Shown one piece after another: positions 35,149-47,300 of a stretch of 60,000 bases of DNA. The DNA lies in contig OU612069.1 of assembly GCA_914767715.1 (NCBI GenBank), positions 25,047,387 to 25,107,386 of the forward strand, in the 5' to 3' direction. Every line of letters starts with the position of its first letter. Positions within the stretch are counted from its first letter, which is position 1. Made by a program: the position numbers and the translations under genes. This DNA is from Membranipora membranacea. Its lineage: Eukaryota > Bryozoa > Gymnolaemata > Cheilostomatida > Membraniporidae. The notes below the pieces were generated by a model that saw nothing but the letters and a program-made list of their open reading frames with translations, was not told the DNA's origin and searched no databases.

Positions 35149-37690
35149 TTTACAGATTATAACTGGAAAAGCGAAGTATAGCGAGGATAATTATGACGGT
35201 TATAATCATCAGCTGTTTTATCTGTTTTTGTTTTATTCATAGCAAAGCTGCTCTTTCCAGCTTTCAATCATTCAAGAGCCAGATCAGAGATTGACTCAAA
35301 AATTATTTAATGTACATTTAGAGCTCTGCTCAGCACCCTCAGTCTATCCTAGTAGCACTAAATCTGTATTACACATGTACATAATTACTTGTTGTGACCA
35401 CTCTGATATAGTTTACCTTTATCTGAGCTGTGAGAAGTTGATTATCTGAGCTAAATCCAGTTGCTTGACCTGCTCTTTGTAGTTAGGCAGTTACGTTGTT
35501 AGTTTATCAGGCAGTTAGTCAGCGATTTCCACAATTTCAGTCACATATTATCTCGCGTGACCTGTTTGATCAGTGGTGAAATTATCAACTGACCCCTTTT
35601 CTGTCATACAAACATATTTTTTGTTAACATTTAGACATTGTATCTAAAAATATAAGCTATTCCACCTAGTTTTTCAAATGATTTCATCTTTACATCTTAT
35701 TTGTCGCTCTTACATATCGAATGAGTTGCCTAGTTTTCTTGTATCCCTTTTCATTGATCCGTCACTGCCGGTGTTCGCAACGTGCGCGGGCAGCACGTGG
35801 GTGTTTTTCGCTTTGTTTTTTGTTATCTCTACGGTCGCTAGAGTATGACATTCATGAAAAATGGATATCCGATTTTTTATGACACATTCCTTTCAATTAT
35901 GTTATTATCAAATCTATGCTGTTTAAACAAATGTGATTTAATGGTTAAGTATTGACCAATTACAGGTAAAAAGGAGTCAGAAGCATTTGTTCAATGGTTT
36001 GTATTATACATCGTTGGCAAAGATAGATTGTGATCGTTGATTAAAAAATTATTGTTGCTTGTTTATCAAACAAATCTGCTCTTGGCTAAGCTTGATATGC
36101 CTTTCGCTCGCTTATCAATCCAAATATCTAAAACTTGAAGCAGCATATTAGCCTGGGATCCTTGGCTAGCTATCACTCTGCTATCATTAGGGATGTGCAA
36201 GGTCCACATTTAAAATTCTTCCTCACATATTTTATTTGCTATTTTTAGGAATTATCTTATCCTTTTCAACGGGGAGGCAACTCCACAATCAAAAAGCTGG
36301 TCACATCTTATCCAATCAAAATCAATCAGAACTATTTAAGGCACAACACCACTGACTTATTATGAATAATGTCATTACAAGTATTCATAAGGGTCTAGCA
36401 TGCCTCAATCTAAGTATTTTTTTACATATGCCGTGTCATGTTTTCAATTTAACCACCAGTTCCAGTTTTAATTATAGCTGTGAAACCTAGCATGTTCTGT
36501 CATATCACTTTGCTATTGCAGAAAAAATACCTCCAATTTTTCATTTCTCTGCTACCAAATTTTAGTTCAAATTCTTAGAATTATTGTTCATATTCGAATG
36601 GTATTCAGAACTCCGAAATCCCAACCCGGCTCTTGTTGTAAAGCTAGGCGTAGCGAGGTTTGGTATCTAGTATATAGTATACAGTATGAAGGTAAGAGAG
36701 AGTATTATTTTTGACGTCTACTCACCTATAAAGATATACTGTAGAGAGGATGAGATCTCACGTTGACTGTCCAAGGTCAAGGTTAATAGTCTGTTAGCAC
36801 TCTCGGTCTAGATGGTACAATTTAGATATTGTGCTAGCCTGCTAAGATCTTGGATAACCTCACACTTGTCATTACATTATATTATAAATTATCGTTATAA
36901 AATATTACAATATAAAACAACCTTATTATAAAATATCATTTTATTGAATATCAATCTATTGTAATCCCAGGCTGTATCCTGGGTATCGTGTCGTATACCT
37001 GACATGGTTTGTCATATCTTGACCAGGAGGAGTTTGAGAAACAGGAAGTTTCTCATAAATACAATACATAGATGAGATAAGATTTCATTGAAACTCTTGC
37101 AGAAACCAAGGGTTTATGATGGAGCAGTTGTTAAATGAAAACAAGGAAAAAATTCAAGAATGTAGTGTGACATCGAAAAATGCAAAAAATACATAGCATA
37201 TTTGACAAAAAAGCTGTTGGAATACTTTGCTGTGCAGTCATTGAATTGTACTATTCTTGGAAAAGCATTTTCAACTCACCATTCTCCAATCAGGGAGCTG
37301 TATTTTCCAATAGACATTCTCACAATTTTCATTTGACATCGAGCTCAGTCCCTAGTAGCTTTTTGGAGTTTGCGCAATGTTTGATTATTAAAAAAATTAA
37401 TTTTCTGTGAGCAACAATTTGTATAAACTAGTGTCTTTTTCTTTTATTTGGTTGTTATTTCGAACATAACAACTTTTATTTATACCTGTCTTGATAATAT
37501 AAAACAAAAAAACACTTTGAAGCAAATCCATAAATCAATGAATATTTTATTAGAGACTGCATTATATCCGGAAGAATGATCTTGTTGTAACGGTTTTAGT
37601 CAGGTGACTGTCACGTGGTCATACAGTAAAGATGGCACCCTCTACTAGGGACAGCCAATCACATAGCATTTCACATCGCAAATCACATAG
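35149..37690. other. Intergenic, no gene seen
   Basis: No supported exon on either strand. The first few hundred bases should hold the promoter of the 69-aa gene. A repeat-like motif with GTGCGCGGGCAGCACGTGGG (about 35780-35805) stands out from the AT-rich surroundings. The sequence near 37640 shares a 19-base inverted match with about 23195. Confidence 0.45.
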
Positions 37691-39379
37691 ACATCTATAA
37701 ACCTAAATTATTAGAGGATTGAGGAGTTCATAAAATCAAGTAAGTATTCCCGAATTGAGTGATTACTGTTTATAAGGCTATGAGTGAGCTGCTGTTCCAG
37801 GATTGAGTTCAGTGTGTGCAGTACTTAGGTATACAGCTCTGTCAATTGTTGTGCAGTGTTCGTGTGGAGCTGTCACTTTTGATTATACTGTGTAGACTCC
37901 CACAGGCTCTCCTCATGGCAGTTGGTCAGGCGAATAATCTTAAGGGCATGCTACTGGATCCTTTCAAGTGCCTCCATTTTGCCATTGGTGATAAGTGAGG
38001 CTAGGTTACGACAGAAAGTATATGTGTTTTATAGAAAGTCATCAAAAAAGTTTTATTTGTGCTCAAACGCTTTAACCTTCTCATTGTATATAATTTAGAA
38101 TCAGTCTTTTGTACAATTTCGTCTACATGGCTGCTGACACCAATGTTTGGATCGATGTTGACACCAAGTAATTTGCTGATTTCTGTCGCCGTGATTTCAG
38201 TCCCATTTATCTCATATGTATTTGTGTATGTTGGTTCTTGTAGTGAGATTCTCATTAGATGCGTTTTACTGGTGTTTAGCTTCATACTGTTGGTATTGGC
38301 CCAGTCAGACAAGTTGTCAAGGTCTTGCTGCAGTTGTTGACTACCATCATCTACGTCACATTTCTTGATTATATTATACATTGTGATGTCATCTACAAAT
38401 TTTACAGTTTTGGATTGAGGTTCGAGATTGTTCCATATATCAGCCACAGCCAGGGTGCCAGGTTGGTTCCCTGAGGTGCTCCCATTGTGACTGGTTTGTT
38501 TGAAGAAATATGAGATCCCAGTTTTACACTACAAGATCTACCACTCACAAAACTGTTGACGAGTTATATCAGACCACCAGGTACATCTAGCTGTCGCAGC
38601 TAGTCTACTAATAATTGTCAGGGTGCATTCTGCCGAATGCTTCCGGCATATCAACCATAGTGACAGGGATATGGTTGGTTTTTTGATCATCAAGAGCAAT
38701 GCACCAATCATTTACTATTGTCAACAGCGCATCTGTGGTACTGTGGTTTTCACGATAGGCAAATTGACAGTTGTTTATTTTGCCATGAACACCTGACTTC
38801 AACTTCGAGAGGATAATCTGCTCAGCTAGTTTTCCCACATGATGTAGAAGGGGAATAGGTCGGTAGTCACCAGCCTGTTTTGGATTAGAGATCCTTTTCA
38901 AGGGCGTTATATGTGCTTGTTTCGGTGATGAGGGGCATTCCTGAGTTCGCAGCATTTTGTTAATTATTTTTGTTATAGGAATACACAGATCTTCTGAGCT
39001 TCTTCGGTTACCCAAGCAGGGGTATCATCACTATGTGTGGCTTTGGTTTTGAGCCACCTCATCAGTCGTTTAACCCCTCCTTAGCTCACCGGTCAGGTAA
39101 GGTCAGGTCAGGTGGTTCACCTGCTATCGGTAACCATGAATCCTGTACCACCTGTTGCATGGGTCGGGATATCGGCGACTAAACCGATCAACCTCACATC
39201 ACCCAATGTGAGGAGGATGACTGAGACATCCCTGCAGAACTAAAAATAATAACTGCAAAACCGCTCCCTGGGGGCCATCTCAGAAGGTGCGTGTGGCAGC
39301 ACCTGTGGGTGGGTACAGACAAACTTGTATTCCGGCCAGCCACTGCAGCAGTATGAAAATGCTAGCATCAGTTCACAGT

Positions 39380-39658
39380 CACAAATGGTGTAAAGCAAGG
39401 ATGCTTGCTGGCTCCGACATTATTTTCATTGTACCTTACTGCTATGCTTGATGTTGCCTTCAGGAATGTGAAGGAAGGGATCTACATACAGACCAAATGC
39501 GGGGCAGACTTTTTCAATGTTTTACATTTCAAGTAAAAAACTCGCACCACCAAACATCTAGTCAGAGAGATGCTTTTTGCTGACGACAGTGCATTGGTAG
39601 CCCATAGTGCCTCAGAGATGCAACTGCTTGTTGACAGATTTGTTAGAGCTGCTGCCCA
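39380..39658 (+). mobile_element. RTE-like reverse transcriptase fragment
   Basis: Plus-strand sequence coding for GVKQGCLLAPTLFSLYLTAM, then after a stop codon the active-site segment EMLFADDSALVAHSASEM. This matches the palm domain of an RT class common in invertebrates and is opposite in strand to the surrounding element. It is cut off at 39658 by MITE B. Confidence 0.82.
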
Positions 39659-40007
39659 ATGTCAAAGACCGATCCGAATATCAACATATCATATACCGTT
39701 GGAAAGCTGCCGAGCTACTGAAAATGAATACCGGAACAAAAACTTGATTCGATGACGTTGTGTCATTAAAGGGAGGAAATGAGGCAGAAACGCTGTTTTT
39801 GTCAAAGCAGATGGAGGAGTCAAATTAATTGCAAGAAATTTCAAAACAGATGGAATGTGTACTTAGAGATTGAGTTCATAGTAAAATTTGATTTTCTTTG
39901 ATATATGACTAGTCTAAACTGACTTTTTACGTCACGCCATACAACACATTTTTTCTTGTGAAGCCGTGAAAATATGTGAAATTTCAATCATTAATTCAGA
40001 ACAGATC
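39659..40007 (+). mobile_element. MITE B (second copy of the 387-bp family)
   Basis: Matches the reverse complement of MITE A from the ATGTCAAAGAC terminus through about 349 bases, then diverges before the expected second terminal repeat. It interrupts the RTE-like RT frame at its left end. Confidence 0.85.
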
Positions 40008-40439
40008 ATAGGCTCGAAACAAAATTAATTATGATTTTCCCTTAGAGTACACTTCAAATGTCATACATATTGACTTTCAACAAATTAGCTTGCATATTGC
40101 GAAAACAGTGGACTCTCGAATACACCTGATATTTTTCGCAACTTTTGCATAACGTCAAATGTGCTGTCCAAATGACCATTATTGTGGCCAAACAAAGTTT
40201 TTTTGAAAGTTCTCACATACGAAGCCGTTTTTATTACCCATGATGCACGCAGGAAATGCCAACAGAATTTTTCACTGCATCTTCATTTTTCTTGAATTTA
40301 ACGCAAAAGAATGGCCAAAAACACCTCAAAAGTCCTAAAAATAGCTGTTTTTTGGCATTCCTTTCTCAGACTACTGTTTATGCACAAGCCTGAACAACTC
40401 CTTATATTCTGCTGGATACTTATTTTAAGTTTGCAATTG

Positions 40440-40690
40440 CCTTTGTTTCTTTCTATTATTTTATCCACAGTAGGTTTTTGGGTAGTTCTGGGGGAGGCTG
40501 GGAGGCACTGCCTCCTCTAGAAAGCTAAATAAAGCAGCCTAAAACACTATTATTGAATGATCCATGTCAGAATCAGCTCCTCTGGGATTTCCATTTGCTA
40601 ATGGGGAAGAGCTTACAGCACCCCTTTAGGCTGGTAATGCCTTGGACGCACCTGACTTTTTGCCTCCCTAACGTTTTTGTCTAAACTACG
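40440..40690. other. Possible short hAT-type element
   Basis: GC-rich inverted-looking segment (GGGGGAGGCTGGGAGGCACT...) ending near CTAAACTACGGCCCTGTA, which resembles hAT-derived short elements. Ends not defined. Confidence 0.3.
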
Positions 40691-43204
40691 GCCCTGTATT
40701 ACACTTAGTGAATGGATGGAAGCTTGTCAAGACTGTCTAGGAATTGCATTGTGCTGATTAATATTTCTGGTTTCCTAAAATTTTCAGATTTGGTAGATTA
40801 ATAGCTTCATTTGCTTGCCCTCATTGATATGAATTTATGGATCAGTGGTAAAACACATAGCTTGGCTATTTGTGAAGATATGCCATTAGGATAAGGCTTT
40901 GTCAGGATATAAATGAATTTAAAAATCTTGCAGCTTATACATTACGCATGATTGAGGCTCCAGTAACAACCTTCAAAAACTCAGGCAATCGCTGCTTGAC
41001 CAAAGTTTAAGAGGGTCAGCTATAACAGATTCTGAACTTGTGGACATTATTAAAGATGAGAATTGCTGTTCAGCAACAATACATGAATAGCCATATGCCT
41101 GCTCATGGTTAGATATGTACATGCGATAATATATATCAGTGATTGCTCTAAAACAAATGTATTACCTGCCAGCAGGAACTTAGTGACTCATTATTCTCAC
41201 TAAATCATTTGGCTAGGAGGAATGTGTTCGAGAAGTTATAGCCAGCCACAGAAAATAATACAAAAAATAATTCTAGTCTGAGAAATTCTGTTCAGCTGTT
41301 CAGTCTGTTCAGCCTGTTCAGCAATTTACAGTTACCGGCTTTCAGTTGATATGTGTTCCCAGTCTACTTCAGCAATAGCTGTGAGCATGTCGCGTTTGGA
41401 TTGTACAGAATATTGCCTGCGATGGGTTTGTCTATTTTGGTGCTTAGTTATGTTTTTTTCCAGGTAGTTGTATACAGCAATCATCTTCTCATTACCAATG
41501 AGGAGTGGTAGTTTTGTTGCTGTTTTTTATGCAGTTATATCTGTCATAATCTGATCTAGGATAGTGTCTCCTCTAGTTGGAATGTCTAACTCTTTTGGGA
41601 TGTTGAATTGAGTAGATAGACTATCCAATGGCATCCGATCGAAGTCGCCACATACTAGAGTCTTTGTATCAGGATGCTCAGTCATCTACTGGTTGTGAAT
41701 ATTTTCTATGTACTCAAGGTTTTTTCTATCATTATTAGATGGATGATGATGTAGACATCCGATAATCATGGTGCGTATGTGAGTGTGTTTGGCTAGCAAC
41801 CATATTGCCGAGTACGTCTTGGTGCTTTTGCTTTCGAGAGTAGTAACATGGATGTCAGAGTTAACGAGAATAGCAGATCCGCCTTCTATGCGCTTGTTAC
41901 GTCTGGCAGAGCACAGCTTAAAGCCTGGAAATGTGATTTTCCACTCTTTGATCTCATCGAACCATATTTCTGTTAAGCAGACAATATCAGAGGGATATCG
42001 GATCAATCTGAGCTTTAAGTCTGTACATTTCTCATTTGAAAAGGATCGACAGTTAGTATAGAAAACAGGGTAGGCTCTCTTTGATGGAGAGGTATTGTTG
42101 GTAGAGTAAAAATTTTCTACTCAATGGGACTTTGAGGACAAAGACTCATCAACTTGAACAGATCTAAAGAGCATTGCATGAGAGAATTTCGAATATACTG
42201 GGCAAGTTATAGAACAAGATCTATGATTTCCTTTACAGTTGCCACAATTTGGGAATCCTGTTTTGTGCTTGTATCCATGGCAGTTGTAGCATCTAATGAC
42301 ACATAACATGTTGTACCCTTCGACCACGAATGTAAGGTTATTTGAGTGCACTCTATCTTTTATGGCTTTTTGTAGAAGTTCGGAGGATTGAAAGTATATC
42401 GTTGACAGATAATGTAGGATTCTTAAACTTAGCTGTTCTTGACACGGTAATTTCACCGAATCCACCCTGTTCAAGGTCTCTCATAAGGTCAACTCCTTCA
42501 ACAAACAAATGAACACCTATGATAACTCCGACTGATATGGCCTGTGACTGTCGGATTGGCTTTCTTACTGAAGATTGTACAAATATATTTGATGACCAGT
42601 ATCTACCAGTATCTACCATTCTCTCTTTGCTGATTTGCACATATAATTTTTTAAAGCAGTTATTACTGCTTCTACTAATTTTCTCAATAGTAATGTCTCT
42701 TAAATCAAAACTACATACATACAACTTAGTTTTCGATGTGTCTACATAAAACGATACAGCTTTGAAAATCATGTTTACAGTCTGATGAGGGAACATTCTC
42801 GGACCCCGAACCTCACTCAGCAGTTTGGCCTCTTTTCCTCTCGGGTAACCTGACTAGTAGCCGTTCTGTCCCTATTGTGCTTATCATCATTATAGATGTA
42901 GCAGCGGTCATAACATTATATAGCCCAAGAGCCTACGCAGAGAGAGGAGGCTATAACAAAATTAAAGATTGTCTCTTGTCATATACCTTTATATCATATA
43001 CTATCGGGTGCTGCGTACTCACATTTATTGATGTGTTTATAGATGATTTTAATCTTGTTCACTACTCCTGCTTGTCAGATGCTTTCCGAGACAAAAGATC
43101 AGTAAGGGCCAGGCATGCAGTATAATACATTTTACACAATAATCACCGCCAATTGGAGGAATGGAAAGTAGTTACTGCCGGAGGGCAATTAAAACTCCAA
43201 AATT

Positions 43205-43790
43205 AGAATTTACATCTTAATCTAAATATTTACCAACTTTTCAATTTCATAGGCAAAACAACAGAACATATTGTAGCCCACCTGTTACCACAAGGTTAAT
43301 GGGCAGAAATGACACAAAAAGTTGTTGTCACTGTGTGACAAGACTATTAGGCATGTACATAACCACATATTAAACAGATGTGCTAGCTTATGTAATTTTT
43401 GCAGATTTCTGGAATAATATAGTATAGTGATGGCATCAACAAACTATATTGTTTTATATGTCATTGGAACACTCTCAACATAAGTAACACTATAAAACTT
43501 CATTACATCGTGTCGCATAACGAGAAATCACAGCCATCATAAATCCTGAACGAAAAGTCCTGTTTTTCGGCCCTTTTGTAATAAAATAATAAGACTCCTC
43601 TGCTTTAACATTCACCTTCTTTTACTCTATGATTCATGCGGTACATCTGTTTAATTTGAAGGTAATCTGTCATAGACTGTGTGATATTGGGACATAATAA
43701 GAATATTTCGTAAAAATTAGGAGTTCTGCAATCATGAATAAGCCTGAATAGGCCCTTTGAAAGTAAAGAAAATGTGTCTGGACTGGACTA
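43205..43790 (+). repeat. Dispersed repeat family R, copy 1
   Basis: Shares long stretches with 43880-44215 and 46310-46770, for example the segment around GGTTAATGGGCAGAAATGACA, ATTAGGCATGTACATAACCACA, and the later ATAGTATAGTGATGG and TTGGGACATAA parts. No protein-coding content recognised. Confidence 0.8.
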
Positions 43791-43879
43791 TTACATCACC
43801 TTGGGAATCACTTTGGACGAGAAACGACTACATAGGACATGCCTTTTCACAGAAAAGATAATGCAGCCCCTTCTTTCGT

Positions 43880-44215
43880 TTAGCTATGAAATTTACATCT
43901 TGATCTAAATATTTACCAACCAAGTATTCAATTCCATTGGCAAAACAGAGAACATATTGCATCAGCTTTGACATATTCAATTTTCTCAAAGCCAAGCATA
44001 ACATGAGAGACAATATTTGAAAACTGCTCCCACAAGTGTCAGATTCATTTGGAGAACAAAGCTGATTTACCATTCAAAACAAGGGCTCGCTGTTTCTCAG
44101 CTTGTGACATCAACTCCGTCCACCTGTTGCCACAAGGTTAATGGGCAGACATGGCACAAAAAGAATGAGACTAGACTGTTAGGCATGTACATAACCACAT
44201 AATAACCAGATGCGC
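43880..44215 (+). repeat. Dispersed repeat family R, copy 2
   Basis: Second copy of the first part of the repeat, with about 160 extra bases after the AGAACATATTGC segment. Ends about 110 bases before the EB-module gene start. Confidence 0.75.
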
Positions 44216-44324
44216 CCCATTATGGAGGTAAATTAACCCATGATTATCATCTGTAACCTTGATATATTAACACCTGGCACCCGCTCACAAGTCAGTTGTG
44301 ATGATCTGAGCTTGTCTTGAAAAG

Positions 44325-47300
44325 ATGCAGTTACTTACTTTGATCGTCTTTAGCTGTTTTATTTATCAAGCTGAGTCGGGAGGTGAGTTGGATGAATGTT
44401 CCATTATTAATAAGATTTACAACTTGTTCTTTTTATGAATATTTATGTGAGACCGAATCAAGAAAATCAGTAAAGTCATTGATCGGTATCTTATCTATCA
44501 TTTGTCAGTTATTTGTAACGTATATCTTGGCCTAGCCTGAAGCATGTATTTACATTGCGTAAGCTACTTTGATAAAAGTATGCTATTTCTCAGATCTAGT
44601 ACTTCTTTGGCATACTTTCGTGATAAAAGGCAATAATGCGTAACTGATCTAAATGAGGTGATATTTCTAATTAGGTTATTACTCATGTTTCCTTTTAGGG
44701 ACTAAATGTCAAATCCATTCTGAAAATTTAGTCGAGTTTTCTAATTATTTAAGAACTAGTATAAGTACTAAATTTTGATTATAAATTTTGATTATTTCGC
44801 ACCAATATTATTCTGTTTTTATCTCAGCTGTCTTGTTTCAATTTGTTCTCAAGATCATAGCAAGTCATGGTGCATTTGATAGGGCATGGGTCTTTCAATC
44901 AAGAGGTCCCGAATTCAACTCCTGGTGAATAACTATCGTGTCATGGAGGGTATCAGACCTCTAAAGCTACTGTTCCACATTAGTATACAGTCCGTAGACC
45001 CATACTGATATTGGAAACAAATATCCGAGCAACATCAAGGTTTCACAACAGTATCACAGGGGATCGTGACACTTAATAGACGTCAGCTTTATTTTATCGG
45101 GTGACTATTTCCTGTTATAAGTTCCCTACTGTTTATTTTTCACAGGTTATCGGTTCCGAGTACGTGTACCGGCTCCTGCTCCCATTCCATCACCTGGTTG
45201 TACAGTTTTTTCACCACTGCCTAACTGTAACTGCATCAGTAACAGCAGATGCCCCTACGCAAACTCTCAATGTGTCTCCGGAAAATGTGCATGTAGATCT
45301 GGCTTCTTTTTAAAAAGCAATAAGTGTGTCGTAGGTAAGAAATTAAAATATCTATCGATCGTTCAATGCACTACATTTGTCATGCGAAAATCTCATCTGA
45401 AAATTTGATGTCATTGTTGAGGGAACCATTCTTCTTTCTGAAGATGACATAGTACCACTCTTGTTGCTTAGCTCTCATCTTTGTTGTGTAATTAAAGTAA
45501 TATGATACGCGTTAAGGGGGTATGTCATGAATAAACTGTGGTCATAACATGAAAAGAAGGAGCACACTGAATCATATTTGTTAAAACTTTATCTCGTTAC
45601 TTCCTAATATCATAGAGATCCACCAGAGATCACATTGCCCGGAAAGGTTTTCAAAGATGATCATGAATTAAGCAATAGTTGTCATATTGGCCTTTGACCA
45701 ATTCAACTGTAAAACTGTACTAATTATCCAATTGGATTTAGAACAACTTAATATGTTTTGCGTCATGCAATTCAGTTATAGTACATAAGAGATTACATTC
45801 TTGGACATAATACAGAATAATGGTAATATACCAAGCATCCCTCAGTCATTGATACCACAGCAACACACGGAATGGTAATTACCATTTATTTATCTTCAGC
45901 TGACGTTGGTGATGATTGTGGTGCCGTATTTAATAAGAAAGCTTGCGATAAACTACCACTTCTGAGATGTGCCTCCAACAACAAGTGCGGCTGCTTTCCA
46001 GGAGCTGTACCGCTTGGGTTCCTAAAAGGAGGTTGTATTTGTCCAGCTGGTAAGATAAGAAACAGTCAGCGGAATGGGTGCATAAAAGGTAAGTCTGATC
46101 TGTATCTTATAATAAGTTACAAAATCTTTCATTAAAGCTATTGTAGGCCAGAGAGCGATTGTAGAGAGAGTTTGTCCAATGAACAGAGACGCTCTTTAAT
46201 GTAACTCGCATGATTCATATATGATGTATCTAGTTACATTTTTCATCATGCTAAGCAGTGCTGAATGCTTTTGTTATTTCATGTCGATTTCTGGTTGGAA
46301 TAATAAAGTATAGTAACGGCATCAAAATGGTTAATGGGCGGAAATGACACCAAAAGTATGAGAGTCGACTATTAGGCATGGCATATATAACAACATATTA
46401 AACAGCTGTGCTTGCATATGTAATTTCATGTTGATTTCTGGAATAATATAGTATAGTGATGGTATCAAAAAATATATTGACTTATATATCATAAGAAAGC
46501 TCTCAGAATTAGGTTCACAAAAAGCGTACTTTTACTACATAATGACATAAGTCACATCCATCATAAATCCTAAATATTAAATCCTGTTTTTCGACCCGTT
46601 GGTAATAGAATTATGAAAATTTTTCTGTTTAAAAGACACCTACTTTTGCTCTAAAATACACATGTTTTGTCGAGAAATTTGTGAAATTGGGACATAAAAA
46701 GAATATTTAAAATTGGGTGTGCTGTAATAATGAATACGCTTGTGTTGGCCAGCTGGAAGTATTAAAAATGTGTCACCCCATCATCACAATATTATGCATA
46801 TGTTCCACCACCCTTGACATTGTGTTAATGGAAATGACTACTAAGTCATGCTTTTCTATAGAGCAAATAATTCACTCCTCGCTCTTTTCCTTCTGTAGTT
46901 TCCCCCCCTTGTTTCGATACATGATCAGGCTCCTCTTGTAATAGTGGCTTTGTAATGTGAAAGTTGCTACCCTCTTTGCTCCTAAACAATTCCTAATAGT
47001 CATCACTCCGTTCATTTAAGTCAATCTGGGCAAATCCTAGGCTAAGAAGTTGTCTTCTCTTATTGTTGAAATTTGGTGGCTCCTTTACAAAATAGAGTTA
47101 TCACCCCATGTATCTTATCCATGGTGAGAAAATGGCCAATACATGGCAGCATGGCTCAAACTTATCATAAAAATCCTGCTAGTTGAAGGGAATGATTTTT
47201 TATCCTTTGATCATAACCTCACTATAATAACATGGCCATAATGTTCAAGCTGTGCCGTATGACTGCAGCTTTCAAAACTATAACTGTTTGCGATGTCAAG

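Larger units (their letters stand above)
37700..42850 (-). mobile_element. Decayed non-LTR retrotransposon (CR1/L2-like), minus strand, with nested insertions
   Basis: Reading along the minus strand: a zinc-knuckle ORF1-like region (42796-42121, with CYNCHGYKH...C.NC pattern); an AP-endonuclease region (42006-41500) with CLTEIWFD, a GDF motif near 41655, and PTRGDTILDQI at its end; then, after a 2-kb interruption, reverse transcriptase (39015-38608 and 38447-38001) with QFAYRENHSTTDAL and a FVDD catalytic motif; then the C-terminal part down to about 37700 with ALERIQ. Stops and frameshifts break every domain, so it cannot move itself. Between 39060 and 41300 it carries a plus-strand RTE-like fragment and MITE B. 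Confidence 0.82.

Noticed and set aside
43828-44073. 81-codon minus-strand frame
   Set aside because: Lies entirely inside the non-coding dispersed repeat R and is not conserved in its other copies.
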